This document shows positions 20,820-30,001 of a stretch of DNA of 64,000 bases, piece after piece (position 1 is the stretch's first letter; every line of letters begins with the position of its first letter). Both the position numbers and the translations under genes were made by a program. The DNA comes from Leptospira andrefontaineae. Its GTDB lineage: Bacteria > Spirochaetota > Leptospiria > Leptospirales > Leptospiraceae. The DNA lies in contig NZ_RQEY01000019.1 of NCBI RefSeq assembly GCF_004770105.1, forward strand, positions 248,001 through 312,000, given 5' to 3'. A model generated the notes under the pieces. That model saw nothing but the letters and a program-made list of their open reading frames with translations, did no database searches and was not told where the DNA came from.

Positions 20820-21734
20820 ATGAACGATATTACCGGAAAGAAAACAACTCTTAGAACTGCCCAAGCAGAAGGTTTTGTATTCTGCAAACCGGAAACCATT
20901 ATTAGGATCAAAGAAAACACTCTTCCCAAGGGAGATCTCTTCGGAGTGGCAAAGGCTGCTGCTCTTTTAGGCTCTAAAAAAACTTCGGAACTAATCCCTC
21001 ATTGTCATCCTGTTTCCATCGATTCATTTCAAATAGAATTCGAAGTTCTTTCCGATAAAAATGCTGTCAGAATATTAACCACTGCAAAATCCATTGGAAA
21101 AACCGGAATAGAGATGGAAGCTCTCACTGGTGTAAGTGTAGCTTCATTAGTGATTTATGATCTATTAAAACCTATAGATAAAGAATTAGAAATTTCCTCA
21201 ATTCGCCTTTTGGAGAAGAAGGGTGGAAAAACCGATTCTCAGATCACAAAATTTGCAGCAGGTTCAAAAGCAGGAATCCTGGTTTGTTCCGATTCTACTT
21301 TCCAGGGGAAAAGAGAAGATGGTTCCGGAAAAGCTATCTTAAATTTACTAAAAGAACACGATGTAGAAACTGTTAAATCAGAAATCCTTCCTGACGAGCC
21401 TGAGCAGATCAGAAATACAATATTAGAATGGTCTAAACTAGGATTGGATCTAATCGTTACCACTGGAGGAACAGGACTCGGGCCAAGGGATAATACTCCG
21501 GAAGCGATTAAAGAAATTTTAGAACAAGAAATCCCGGGCATCGCAGAAGCAATGAGATCTTTCGGCCAAGACAGAACTCCTTTTGCAATGTTATCCAGAT
21601 CCATTGCTGGTAGAATTGGCAAAACATTAATAGTTTCCGTTCCAGGAAGTACGAATGGTGCTACTGAAAGTTTACAGGCAATTCTCCCTGCGGTATTTCA
21701 TGCTAAAAAAATGATGAGAGGAGAAGGACATTGA
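20820..21734 (+). CDS. moaCB: Fused molybdenum cofactor enzymes MoaC-MoaB
   Basis: A 304-residue bifunctional protein. Residues 1-140 are MoaC (cyclic pyranopterin monophosphate synthase) with LIPHCHPVSID and GIEMEALTGVSVA; residues 148-304 are MoaB/MogA (molybdopterin adenylyltransferase) with TTGGTGLGPRDNTPEA. Separate genes are the usual form, but MoaC-MoaB fusions are known. GAGGAAG lies upstream of the ATG. It supplies the cofactor for the nitrate reductase. The stop overlaps the moeA start as TTGA. Confidence 0.93.
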   Translation: MNDITGKKTTLRTAQAEGFVFCKPETIIRIKENTLPKGDLFGVAKAAALLGSKKTSELIPHCHPVSIDSFQIEFEVLSDKNAVRILTTAKSIGKTGIEMEALTGVSVASLVIYDLLKPIDKELEISSIRLLEKKGGKTDSQITKFAAGSKAGILVCSDSTFQGKREDGSGKAILNLLKEHDVETVKSEILPDEPEQIRNTILEWSKLGLDLIVTTGGTGLGPRDNTPEAIKEILEQEIPGIAEAMRSFGQDRTPFAMLSRSIAGRIGKTLIVSVPGSTNGATESLQAILPAVFHAKKMMRGEGH

Positions 21735-22927
21735 TCTCCGTCCAAGAGGCACTCGAATTCGTAAAATCTTCCGCGAGTGTATCTTCTTCTGAAAATACAA
21801 ACCTAGAAAATTCTCTTGGCAAAGTGCTGAGAGAAAAGATCTATGCGGATCGAGATTATCCTCCTTTTCATAGAGCAACCATGGATGGATTTGCTCTTAA
21901 GTCAGAAGGTTTTTCAGAAGATCGAATTTATTCTTATACAAGAGAATTACATGCAGGAGAATCTTTCCAATTAGAAAGCGGAGAAGAAGCCATCCGCATA
22001 ATGACAGGCGCACCTGTCCCAGAAGGTTTCGATCTAGTCATAAAGATAGAAGATTCCGAAGATTTAGGAATTTCTAATGGAAAGAAACAAGTTCGCTTTC
22101 GCACAGAAAAATCCAGTTCCTTCTCCAATATAGCGATCCAAGGAGAAGATCTAAAACAAAATCAAGAAATCCTAAATGAAGGAACTTTAATCGGTGCATC
22201 TGTTCTTTCTTTGCTTTCTTCCTTGGGAAAATATTCAGTTCAGACTTCTAAACTTCCGAGAGTTAGAGTAATCTCGACCGGAAATGAGATCGTGGGCCCT
22301 GGCGAAGCCCCAAAACCTTGGCAAATCAGAGATTCTAATTCTTATTCTATTAGATCTTTATTACAAAAATTTGGTATAGTTCCTTTATCAGTTACCAGAG
22401 CCGGAGACGATCCTATTCTTTTAGAAAAAGCAGTGAGGGAAGGTTTGGATTCGGATATTCTCATCCTCTCCGGTGGAGTCTCAATGGGAAATCTAGACTT
22501 GGTTCCTAAAATTCTGGAAACCTCTGGAGTGAATGAAATCTTTCACAAAGTAAAGATCAAACCGGGAAAACCGATTTGGTTTGGTAAGAAGAATGAGCAG
22601 GCAGTCTTTGGTCTACCGGGGAATCCGTTTAGTGTCCAAGTTTGTTTTCGAATTTTTGTAGAAGCCTATATACGAAAATTTTTAGGACTTTCTTCAGAGA
22701 AACCTATCCTTCTGCCGTTTGCAGAAGAAAGAAAAAAGAAAAATAAACTGACCGAGTTCTTCCCGGTTTCTTATGAGACCAAAGTCCAAACCTTTTTATC
22801 GGAAAAGAAGTTTAACGGAAGCGGAGATATTCGTGCAGGAATTTTTTCGGACGGACTCGGAGTCCAATTTTCGGAAACGGAAAATCTGAAAGAAGGAGAT
22901 TTGTTGGAATTCTATCCCTGGACCTAA
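21731..22927 (+). CDS. moeA: Molybdopterin molybdenumtransferase
   Basis: Inserts molybdate into adenylated molybdopterin. The 398-residue length fits MoeA. Conserved segments are seen: DYPPFHRATMDGFA near the N-terminus, RIMTGAPVPEG, RVISTGNE, LSGGVSMGNLD and GLPGNPFSVQV. Translation appears to begin at a TTG sharing four bases with the moaCB stop. Other pathway genes (moaA, moaD/E, mobA) and a molybdate transporter are not in the window. Confidence 0.93.
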   Translation: MISVQEALEFVKSSASVSSSENTNLENSLGKVLREKIYADRDYPPFHRATMDGFALKSEGFSEDRIYSYTRELHAGESFQLESGEEAIRIMTGAPVPEGFDLVIKIEDSEDLGISNGKKQVRFRTEKSSSFSNIAIQGEDLKQNQEILNEGTLIGASVLSLLSSLGKYSVQTSKLPRVRVISTGNEIVGPGEAPKPWQIRDSNSYSIRSLLQKFGIVPLSVTRAGDDPILLEKAVREGLDSDILILSGGVSMGNLDLVPKILETSGVNEIFHKVKIKPGKPIWFGKKNEQAVFGLPGNPFSVQVCFRIFVEAYIRKFLGLSSEKPILLPFAEERKKKNKLTEFFPVSYETKVQTFLSEKKFNGSGDIRAGIFSDGLGVQFSETENLKEGDLLEFYPWT

Positions 22928-22933
22928 TCCAGA

Positions 22934-22984
22934 TTGACTTAGGGCAGCTCATCGATTGAAATAAACCTAATAAACAATCGATTG
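22934..22984 (+). promoter_or_regulatory. Promoter and inverted-repeat operator candidate before icd
   Basis: TTGACT at 22934-22939 could be a -35 element. ATCGATTG (22951-22958) and CAATCGAT (22975-22982) are inverted repeats 16 bases apart; the second lies within the perfect palindrome CAATCGATTG at 22975-22984, just before the icd start. The repeats would overlap the core promoter or start site, suiting a repressor. Confidence 0.45.
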
Positions 22985-22996
22985 TAGGCGGTCTGT

Positions 22997-24463
22997 ATGA
23001 GCTCGAAGAAAAAAATCGCTGTAGCTAAGGGAGATGGGATCGGTCCGGAAATCATGGACGCCACTCTTAGGATCTTAGAAGCGGCAGGTGCGAGCATTGA
23101 ACCGATCTTTATAGATATCGGAGAACAGGTCTACAAAAAAGGTCATAGCGCAGGGATAGAACCTGGAGCTTGGGACATTCTACGAGATACAAAAGTATTT
23201 TTTAAAGCTCCGATCACTACTCCTCAAGGAGGCGGTTACAAAAGTTTGAACGTAACCGTTAGGACCACCTTAGGATTATTCGCAAACGTTAGACCTTGTA
23301 TATCACTTTATCCTTATGTAGATACTAAACATCCAAAGTTAGACGTTGTTATCGTAAGAGAGAATGAAGAAGATCTTTATACCGGGATAGAACACAAACA
23401 GACTTCTGACACCGTTCAATGTTTAAAATTAATTTCAAGACCAGGTTCTGAAAAGATTATCCGTTATGCATTCGAATACGCAAAAGCTTATGGCAGAAAA
23501 AAAGTAACTGCAATGGTAAAAGACAATATCATGAAACAGTCAGACGGATTGTTCCATGATGTTTTCAAAGAAATTGCGAAAGAATATCCCGATCTAGAAG
23601 CAGCAAGTGAGATCATCGATATAGGTGCAGCCCACTTGGCGGAAAGACCTCAAGCTTACGATGTGGTTGTCACCCTAAACTTATACGGAGATATTATTTC
23701 GGATATAGTCGCTCAAGTTGCGGGCTCGGTCGGTATGGCAGGATCCGCAAACATCGGAGAAGTTGTCTCCATGTTTGAAGCGATCCACGGTTCTGCTCCG
23801 GATATCGCAGGAAAGAATATCGCCAATCCAAGTGGACTGATCAACGCAGCTGTCATGATGCTTGTCCACTTAGGACAACCTGATATCGCGGCAAAGATCC
23901 AAAACGCTTGGCTGCTTACTATCGAAGAAGGAATTCATACCGGAGATATTTACAAAGCAGGCGTAAGTCGTATCAAAGTTGGTACGAAAGAATTCGGAGA
24001 AGCAGTCATTGGGAACCTTGGCCATCTTCCCGAAAAATTCAAACCTATCTCTTTCGGAAAAGCAAAAGCAATCCATATCCCTGAATACAAAAGAAAAGTT
24101 CTACAAAAAGAACTAGTAGGTGTGGATGTGTTCTTAGATTGGGCTCCTGGTACTTCCGAAGAACTTGCAAAAAAATTAAGTGCGGTCTCTGGAGATTTAA
24201 AGCTTAGAATGATCACCAATAGAGGAGTAAAAGTTTATCCGAATGGTGCTCCTGAAACCTTTTTAACGGATCATTGGAGATGTAGATTCGTAAATCCGGA
24301 AACTCCTGATACTGAATCTGGGGATGGTTTTATAAAGATCCAATCCGAACAGATCGCAAAATTATTACTTAGAATTTCAGAAGCAGGGTTAGACAGTATC
24401 CAAACGGATAATCTGTATAAGTTCGAAGGGAAAAGAGCCTTCTCCTTGGGTGGTGGAGAATAA
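22997..24463 (+). CDS. icd: Isocitrate dehydrogenase, long (Thermus/Rickettsia-like) type
   Basis: Oxidises isocitrate to 2-oxoglutarate in the citric acid cycle, so it makes the carbon skeleton for ammonium assimilation. At 488 residues it is the longer form with an added C-terminal domain (about 340-488). The N-terminal GDGIGPEI, the substrate loop with VTVRTTLGLFANVRP, the YTGIEH segment and the dinucleotide-binding EAIHGSAPDIAGKNIANP are intact. NADP is the likely cofactor from the family. The stop directly abuts the stop of the convergent response regulator with no base between. Confidence 0.92.
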   Translation: MSSKKKIAVAKGDGIGPEIMDATLRILEAAGASIEPIFIDIGEQVYKKGHSAGIEPGAWDILRDTKVFFKAPITTPQGGGYKSLNVTVRTTLGLFANVRPCISLYPYVDTKHPKLDVVIVRENEEDLYTGIEHKQTSDTVQCLKLISRPGSEKIIRYAFEYAKAYGRKKVTAMVKDNIMKQSDGLFHDVFKEIAKEYPDLEAASEIIDIGAAHLAERPQAYDVVVTLNLYGDIISDIVAQVAGSVGMAGSANIGEVVSMFEAIHGSAPDIAGKNIANPSGLINAAVMMLVHLGQPDIAAKIQNAWLLTIEEGIHTGDIYKAGVSRIKVGTKEFGEAVIGNLGHLPEKFKPISFGKAKAIHIPEYKRKVLQKELVGVDVFLDWAPGTSEELAKKLSAVSGDLKLRMITNRGVKVYPNGAPETFLTDHWRCRFVNPETPDTESGDGFIKIQSEQIAKLLLRISEAGLDSIQTDNLYKFEGKRAFSLGGGE

Positions 24464-24874
24464 TTAAAGTTGGTTTGTAAGGATTTTTTTAAACGAATCC
24501 AAAGACACAGGTTTGATTATATAATCTTTTACTAATGGAATTTCTTTAGCTCTTCTTAGATCCGAATCGTCTACGGAAGAGCTTACCATATAAATTTCAG
24601 GTTTTTTGCTGAGAGCATTTACAAAGTTTGCATACTCGTCTAAAAACTGCCAGCCATCCATAAAAGGCATATTAATATCTAAAAATATAAAGTCAGGGAT
24701 GATATCCGGTTCGCTTTGGTGCTCTTTTAAAAAGCTGATCGCACCTTCTCCATCCGGGAACACTTTTAAACTTTCAACCGCTCCGGTCTTCTCGATGGTT
24801 CTTTTAGCGATCTCGACAAAGATCGCGTCGTCATCTACGAGTAAAAGTTTCTGTTTTTTAGATAGCGAATTCAT
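24464..24874 (-). CDS. Stand-alone response regulator (CheY-like receiver)
   Basis: A 136-residue receiver domain with no output domain. The phosphoacceptor aspartate lies in FIFLDINMPFMDG (near residue 62), the acidic pair in LVDDD (residues 13-17), the switch Ser in MVSSSVDD and the conserved lysine in YIIKPV. It overlaps the end of the histidine kinase gene by 17 bases, so the kinase is the likely phosphodonor. Confidence 0.9.
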   Translation of the reverse strand: MNSLSKKQKLLLVDDDAIFVEIAKRTIEKTGAVESLKVFPDGEGAISFLKEHQSEPDIIPDFIFLDINMPFMDGWQFLDEYANFVNALSKKPEIYMVSSSVDDSDLRRAKEIPLVKDYIIKPVSLDSFKKILTNQL

Positions 24875-26780
24875 TTGCCTTTGAAAGATGAATTATAAAC
24901 TTCGTGCCCTGTCCGGGAGTACTTTCCACATGGATTTCTCCACCCAAGGATTCGATTTGGTTTTTGGTCATAAACAGACCCAAACCTCTTCCGTCAGTGT
25001 TTCGGTGAAATCTTTTGTGTAATTTAAAAATCTGATCCCCATGTTTATTTAAGTCAATTCCTAAACCGTTATCCTGCACTTCCAAAACATGATTTCCGTG
25101 AGACCAATATGTCTTAAATCGGATCACTGGATGAGGGGATTCACATCTATATTTCAAAGAATTCGAAAGTAGATTTAAGAATATACTCTCCAGATAAACA
25201 GGAGGGTAAACTATAGAAGGAGATTCCGAAAAATCTGCAATGATTTCGGCCTCATATTCCAATATTTGGCCCAAAAACATGGCCTTTACTCTGGAAAACA
25301 CTGATTCGAATAAGATTTCTTCTGAAACAACCTTTGGACTTTGTCTTATTTTGATCACTTCTACGATTTCGTTTAATGTAGCAAGTAATTGGTCAGAGGT
25401 GGTCTTGAGATAGTCCATATACTCGACCCTCTCTTCTTCCGTTTCTGCCTCTTCTAAAAATTTTACGAGTGTGGAGATGTTACCGATCGGAGATCTCATA
25501 TTATGGGATACAATCTGGTTGAATTCTTCTAGTTGAGAGATCCTTTCTTTTAAATGAGTTCCTACTGACCTAAGCCTTGCATTTTTCTCTCTGAGGATAT
25601 TTTCTAAGATCCGTTTGCGAGAGATATCTTGGATCTGAGCAACGATGAACATTAGTTCTCCTGAATCCTTTCTAACAGCGACTCCAGTGATAAACACCCA
25701 GACTATATGTCCTTTTTTATGGAGGTATCTTTTTGCAAATTGAGCCCCATTTCTTTCTCCCTTGATAATTTTACGAAATGCTTCCGCACCTATAGTAAGA
25801 TCCTCGGGATGAGTAATATCTTGGAATGATTTGAAAAGAAGTTCGTCAGGTTCGTATCCTATCATTTTAGCAAAGGATTGATTGAGTTCTAAAAAGTGTC
25901 CGTTCTTATCCAGTAGAATGATCCCATTTCCGGAACTATGAAATGCTTCCGAGAATTTTTTCTCGCTTAGGCGGATTTCTTCTTCTACCAATTTAGAAAG
26001 AGTGATATCTTGCATTGCACCGTATACTCCAACGATCCGTCCGTCCGAATACGCAGGTTTACCTTGTGTGCGGACCCATATCACTCTTCCGGTCTCAGTG
26101 ACCATTCTATGTTCTACAGAGTAAGTCTCGCCTTTTTGATAGACTCTTAAGTTATTCTCCCTTAACTTTTCCATATCTTCGGAATAAGAATATTTTTGAT
26201 AAACGATATCTCTATCTATACCTAGAGACGGATCTCTTTCCAGTATTCTATAAATTTCGGAAGACCAATACAAACTTCCTGTTTCAATATTGGATTCCCA
26301 GGCTCCCACCTTTGCGAGCTCCGACATGATAGAAGAGAATTTTTTTTCCTGCTGTAAACTCTCCGTTAGTTGCACTTGGTCTGTAACGTCTCTGGAACTA
26401 GTATTTAAGTGAGTGACCTTGCCCTCTTTATTTTTAATAGGCTGGGTCAAGGTTTCGAACCAAACATAACCCCCATCCTTTTTCAAAAAACGGTATTGGG
26501 TGGCAACTGTAGGCCTTCCTTCTTTTGCAGGATTATGGGAATCCTTTCGAATACGTTCGCTGTCATCAGGATGGATAAAATCGTACGGATTACGGCCTAA
26601 TAATTCCTCCGGTTTAAAACCGGTAAGAGTTTCAATAATAGGATTTATATAAAGATAGATCCCTTCAGGGTCGTGTAAGCAGATCAGTTCTCGACTGGTT
26701 TCTATTAAGATCTGGTACAAATCTTGGTCTTGATCCAATTTGATTTTTTCCTGACCCGATCTTTCTTCCATAAACTGCAA
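24858..26780 (-). CDS. Soluble multi-PAS sensor histidine kinase
   Basis: A 640-residue kinase with no membrane segment, so it senses a cytoplasmic signal. Three PAS/PAC units follow one another (about 20-140, 145-265 and 275-395), each ending in a DI/DV PAC motif. The dimerisation helix has SHNMRSP with the phosphorylated His near 425, and the ATPase domain has NLLSNSLKY (N box), DNGLGI (G1) and GRGLGLFMTK (G2). It is co-transcribed with the receiver protein. Signal and target genes are unknown. Confidence 0.9.
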   Translation of the reverse strand: MQFMEERSGQEKIKLDQDQDLYQILIETSRELICLHDPEGIYLYINPIIETLTGFKPEELLGRNPYDFIHPDDSERIRKDSHNPAKEGRPTVATQYRFLKKDGGYVWFETLTQPIKNKEGKVTHLNTSSRDVTDQVQLTESLQQEKKFSSIMSELAKVGAWESNIETGSLYWSSEIYRILERDPSLGIDRDIVYQKYSYSEDMEKLRENNLRVYQKGETYSVEHRMVTETGRVIWVRTQGKPAYSDGRIVGVYGAMQDITLSKLVEEEIRLSEKKFSEAFHSSGNGIILLDKNGHFLELNQSFAKMIGYEPDELLFKSFQDITHPEDLTIGAEAFRKIIKGERNGAQFAKRYLHKKGHIVWVFITGVAVRKDSGELMFIVAQIQDISRKRILENILREKNARLRSVGTHLKERISQLEEFNQIVSHNMRSPIGNISTLVKFLEEAETEEERVEYMDYLKTTSDQLLATLNEIVEVIKIRQSPKVVSEEILFESVFSRVKAMFLGQILEYEAEIIADFSESPSIVYPPVYLESIFLNLLSNSLKYRCESPHPVIRFKTYWSHGNHVLEVQDNGLGIDLNKHGDQIFKLHKRFHRNTDGRGLGLFMTKNQIESLGGEIHVESTPGQGTKFIIHLSKANEFAI

Positions 26781-27106
26781 GAACTTGCTCTAATAATTAA
26801 TACATATAAAGACGACTTAGACGAGTACATTGCGAATAAAAAAGGCCCAAAAATCTTAAAATCTAAGGGATTTATTTCTGCAAAGTAAAGGAAGCTAAGA
26901 TTTTAAATTTCGCTCGGAACCAATCTTTTATTTTAGAATGAACGATCTGATTTTAGGGATTTGGTTCTGAAGAAGGAACCTTTTTTTCGCGTGGGTTTTA
27001 TCTCTCTTATAAGAATTGAAAAGAGGAAAAGTGATTTAGAAAAACGTAATTCAATTTTTGAAAGAAGTTTTTCGATCCGAATAAGACCGAAAAACTTCAG
27101 GCTTGA
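26781..27106. other. Intergenic region, 326 bases
   Basis: No gene seen. It holds the upstream region of the histidine kinase, an AT-rich inverted repeat TTAAAATCT (26856-26864)/AGATTTTAA (26898-26906), and the ferredoxin terminator listed separately. Confidence 0.6.
27064..27098 (-). terminator. Terminator-like hairpin after the ferredoxin gene
   Basis: GAAGTTTTTCG (27064-27074) pairs perfectly over 11 bases with CGAAAAACTTC (27088-27098). On the minus strand it is followed by TTTC. It begins just past the ferredoxin stop. Confidence 0.75.
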
Positions 27107-27340
27107 TTATTCTCCGTCGTCTCCGATAGCTTCGACTGGACAGATCTCCATAGCTTTACGGGCAGCAATCGCTTCTTCCGGACTGGCAGGTTGTTTATGG
27201 AAATATACTTTAGACTCGTCGTCGGTATATTTCAAAAGTTGAGGAGCCTCTTCCAAGCAATCATTACAAGGCACACAGCTATTATCAATATAGAACTTTC
27301 CCGGAACGTTTTCCGGAACTTTGTCATTCTTATCTGCCAT
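27107..27340 (-). CDS. Small ferredoxin
   Basis: A 77-residue acidic ferredoxin with one cluster site: Cys22, Cys25, Cys28 and Cys67 followed by Pro (CPVEAI). Such CxxCxxC...CP proteins carry a [4Fe-4S] cluster; an aspartate beside the site could allow [3Fe-4S]. It diverges from the GMC oxidoreductase pair across a short gap holding a 14-base palindrome. Its redox partner cannot be named. Confidence 0.85.
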   Translation of the reverse strand: MADKNDKVPENVPGKFYIDNSCVPCNDCLEEAPQLLKYTDDESKVYFHKQPASPEEAIAARKAMEICPVEAIGDDGE

Positions 27341-27381
27341 GATTACTAAGGATTATCGAACGTTTGGAACGTCAAGTTGGT

Positions 27382-27395
27382 TTTCTATATAGAAA
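27382..27395. promoter_or_regulatory. 14-base perfect palindrome between divergent genes
   Basis: TTTCTATATAGAAA is perfectly symmetrical and lies midway between the starts of the ferredoxin and the exported oxidoreductase subunit. It may be a shared operator; alternatively it may be AT-rich promoter sequence. Confidence 0.4.
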
Positions 27396-27443
27396 CGGGT
27401 AGGATAGGATTGACAAGTCCAAGAATCAAAGGAAAACACTGCA

Positions 27444-28025
27444 ATGGCAAATTCAGCCCCGCGTTTTTCTCGCAAAACATTCTTGAGACTGGGACTCGCC
27501 GGTTCGGGAGCTCTAGTACTTGGGGGATCCATTTGTATCTTAAATAGATCTTCCAGACAACTACCTAAGGCACTGTTCTTTTCTGAATCAGAATTAGAAA
27601 TCTTAGCTACATTATCGGAAACTATCCTACCTGAAGCTGTAGGAGCTCCAACATATAAAGAAGCAAGAGTATTAGAAAGATTAGATGAAGAATTTTATTT
27701 CGTAGATCCATTCTTATCCGACGACTTTAAAACTTTAATAATGGTTTTAGAATATCTGCCATTCTTCTATTGGAAGTTCTCTAGATTCTCCAAATTATCT
27801 CTGGAATCCAGAAGAAAGTTCTTATCTGAATTAAATCATTCAGACTCAGATACTGTCCGAGCAGTTTGGGCAAATCTAAGAATGCCTATTTTTCTAATGT
27901 ACTACGGACATGAGTCCACTTTCAAAACGATTTCGTATGACGGGCCTTTTTTAAATCCTCCGGAAAAGTTAAGCGAGTCCAGGATCTATTATCGCAAATT
28001 AGCAGGAGGTTCCGATGTCGGGTAA
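27444..28025 (+). CDS. Exported small subunit, gluconate 2-dehydrogenase subunit 3-like
   Basis: A 193-residue protein with a Tat-like signal: SRKTFLRLG at about 9-17 followed by a hydrophobic stretch rich in Gly, Ala and Leu. The first arginine pair is RK rather than RR. The mature part resembles the small partner subunit of periplasmic GMC dehydrogenases (gluconate 2-dehydrogenase subunit 3 family), with a short ETILPE motif. The stop overlaps the start of the GMC gene by 11 bases. Such subunits carry the signal peptide for the cofactor-bound large subunit, which fits this pair. Confidence 0.75.
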   Translation: MANSAPRFSRKTFLRLGLAGSGALVLGGSICILNRSSRQLPKALFFSESELEILATLSETILPEAVGAPTYKEARVLERLDEEFYFVDPFLSDDFKTLIMVLEYLPFFYWKFSRFSKLSLESRRKFLSELNHSDSDTVRAVWANLRMPIFLMYYGHESTFKTISYDGPFLNPPEKLSESRIYYRKLAGGSDVG

Positions 28026-29568
28026 AATTTACGAATGGAAGAATTTAGGCGAATCCAAAGAGATCCGTACTGAAGTTTTAGTGATCGGAACAGGTTGTGG
28101 TGGCGCAACTGTAGCTTACGAACTAGCTAAGGCTGGGAAGAAGGTAACCTTGATCGAAGAAGGAGGTTACTATCACACAGGTTCTTTCGATAATCATGAA
28201 TTGAATATGGCCGGCAAAGTATCTGCAGAAAGGAATATGGCCACCACCGCGGATGGAACAGTAAACATAGTTTATGGAAAGAATGTGGGCGGCGCCTCCG
28301 TTCATTATTGGGCTGATAGTTATAGAACTCCTAAAGACAGATTAGAACTCTGGAAGGAAAAATTCGGAGTGTTAGGTCACGGCCCGGAAGATCTAGAACC
28401 TTTTTGGAAAGAGTTAGACGACACACTAAACGTTCATCCTGCCAAAGAAGAAAATTATAATAGAATGAACCAATTGGTTCGAAAGGCTTCCAAAGAATTA
28501 GGTTGGGAAGGAAATCCAGTCCCGCAAGCGCGCAAGAACTGTCAAAAGTCCGGACATTGTATGCAAGGTTGTATGTTCGGAGCGAAACAAAGCCAACTAA
28601 TCACTCATATCCCAATGGCAATGGCTTTAGGCACAGATCTTTACGCGGATACTAAAGCGCTAGAATTGGAACTTGAAGGGGATAAAGTAGTCGGATTAGA
28701 AGCTGTTGTAATCGACAGACCTTCTCAAAAAGAATCCGACGTGAAATTACGTTTTAAAGCGGACACCATCGTGGTAGCTGCAGGTGGATTCGGGAGTTCT
28801 ACCTTTCTTCTTAAAAACGGGCTTAAGAAAAAGTTGCCTGCATTAGGAGAATTTTTAGCTATCAATCCTTCTCCATTTGTTCATGCGCTTTATAAAGAAT
28901 CAATTATTCAATGGAGAAACATCCCTTCTGCTTACGGAGTAGAAGAGTTTAGACTAGCACGTTATGCGGGAGGCATCTACAGAGAAGGTGGCTATCTGAT
29001 CATGGCGAACCAATTGCAACCAGGAGCGATTGGTGCCTTAGTTCCAGGATTCGGAGAAGAACATTTCGAGATCATGAAAGAACTTCCTAGACTCGGAGGG
29101 ACAATAGGTTGGATCGATGATCCAGATTCTGAATTAGGAAGAATAGAAATCAAATCCGGTGGAAAAAGAGAAGTTCAATACAGTTTCGGACCACTTACTA
29201 AAGAGATACTCAAAGATTGTATTCGTAAACAAGTCATCCTGAACTTTAAAGCAGGCGCATACAAAGTTGTCCTTCCAGATCTAAAAAGAACCGTATTAAC
29301 TAAACCGGAAGATATCGCTGTTGTGGATTCTCTTCCATTAACTCCTGCTTCTATGGCAATGGCCGCTCCTCATCCAGCAGGAGGATGTAGAATGGGATTG
29401 GACCCTAAAACTTCAGTCGTGGATTGGAAACATAAGGTGCATGGAATTTCGAATTTATATGTGAGCGATTCCAGCGTCTTCCCTACTGCGGTTTCTGTGG
29501 ATCCAAGCTATACGATCATGGCATTCTCTAAAAGAGCCGCACAATTTATTTCAGAGAAGAAGTCCTAA
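28015..29568 (+). CDS. GMC-family FAD-dependent oxidoreductase
   Basis: A 517-residue dehydrogenase of the glucose-methanol-choline family. FAD-binding GTGCGGATVAYELAKAGK lies near residues 26-43; the C-terminal catalytic region has HPAGGCRMG and SDSSVFPTAVSVDPSYTIMA. It has no signal peptide, so it probably crosses the membrane folded, together with the Tat subunit encoded just upstream. Substrate not evident (sugar, alcohol or sterol are all possible for the family). Confidence 0.88.
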   Translation: MSGKIYEWKNLGESKEIRTEVLVIGTGCGGATVAYELAKAGKKVTLIEEGGYYHTGSFDNHELNMAGKVSAERNMATTADGTVNIVYGKNVGGASVHYWADSYRTPKDRLELWKEKFGVLGHGPEDLEPFWKELDDTLNVHPAKEENYNRMNQLVRKASKELGWEGNPVPQARKNCQKSGHCMQGCMFGAKQSQLITHIPMAMALGTDLYADTKALELELEGDKVVGLEAVVIDRPSQKESDVKLRFKADTIVVAAGGFGSSTFLLKNGLKKKLPALGEFLAINPSPFVHALYKESIIQWRNIPSAYGVEEFRLARYAGGIYREGGYLIMANQLQPGAIGALVPGFGEEHFEIMKELPRLGGTIGWIDDPDSELGRIEIKSGGKREVQYSFGPLTKEILKDCIRKQVILNFKAGAYKVVLPDLKRTVLTKPEDIAVVDSLPLTPASMAMAAPHPAGGCRMGLDPKTSVVDWKHKVHGISNLYVSDSSVFPTAVSVDPSYTIMAFSKRAAQFISEKKS

Positions 29569-29648
29569 TCTTATGCTCGGAACTTTTGGGTCGAATCTCC
29601 TTGACCGGACCGCTCCTTGGAAAAACATCGTAATCGCAACCAAGAACC

Positions 29649-29738
<90 letters not shown>

Positions 29739-29762
29739 GTTCTTATTTCCAGTGGATCTAAT

Positions 29763-29993
29763 ATGGAACCGCTAGGTAAAACATTTCTTTGGATCGGGGC
29801 ATTCTTCCTGATTATTGGGGCCATCATTGTTTTCGGTTCCAAACTCCCATTTATCTCTTCTCTAGGAAATTTACCCGGAGACTTCAAGATCGAAAGAGAA
29901 AATTTCAGATTCTATTTCCCTTTCGTGACTTCCATTCTGATTAGCATCGGACTTTCCCTTCTTCTGTATCTTTGGAACAGATTTATACATTAA
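29763..29993 (+). CDS. DUF2905 small membrane protein
   Basis: A 76-residue protein with two hydrophobic segments (about 8-28 and 50-72) joined by a loop with LPGDFKIERENFRFYFP, which is the recognisable DUF2905 core. Members are widespread inner-membrane proteins of unknown function. It starts 25 bases after the tRNA and is nearly contiguous with the aminotransferase gene. Confidence 0.85.
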   Translation: MEPLGKTFLWIGAFFLIIGAIIVFGSKLPFISSLGNLPGDFKIERENFRFYFPFVTSILISIGLSLLLYLWNRFIH

Positions 29994-30001
29994 GAAAGTG
30001 T

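Noticed and set aside
24455..24470. Abutting convergent stops of icd and the response regulator as a sign of frameshift or fusion.
   Set aside because: Both genes are full length with normal ends, so this is just compact packing.
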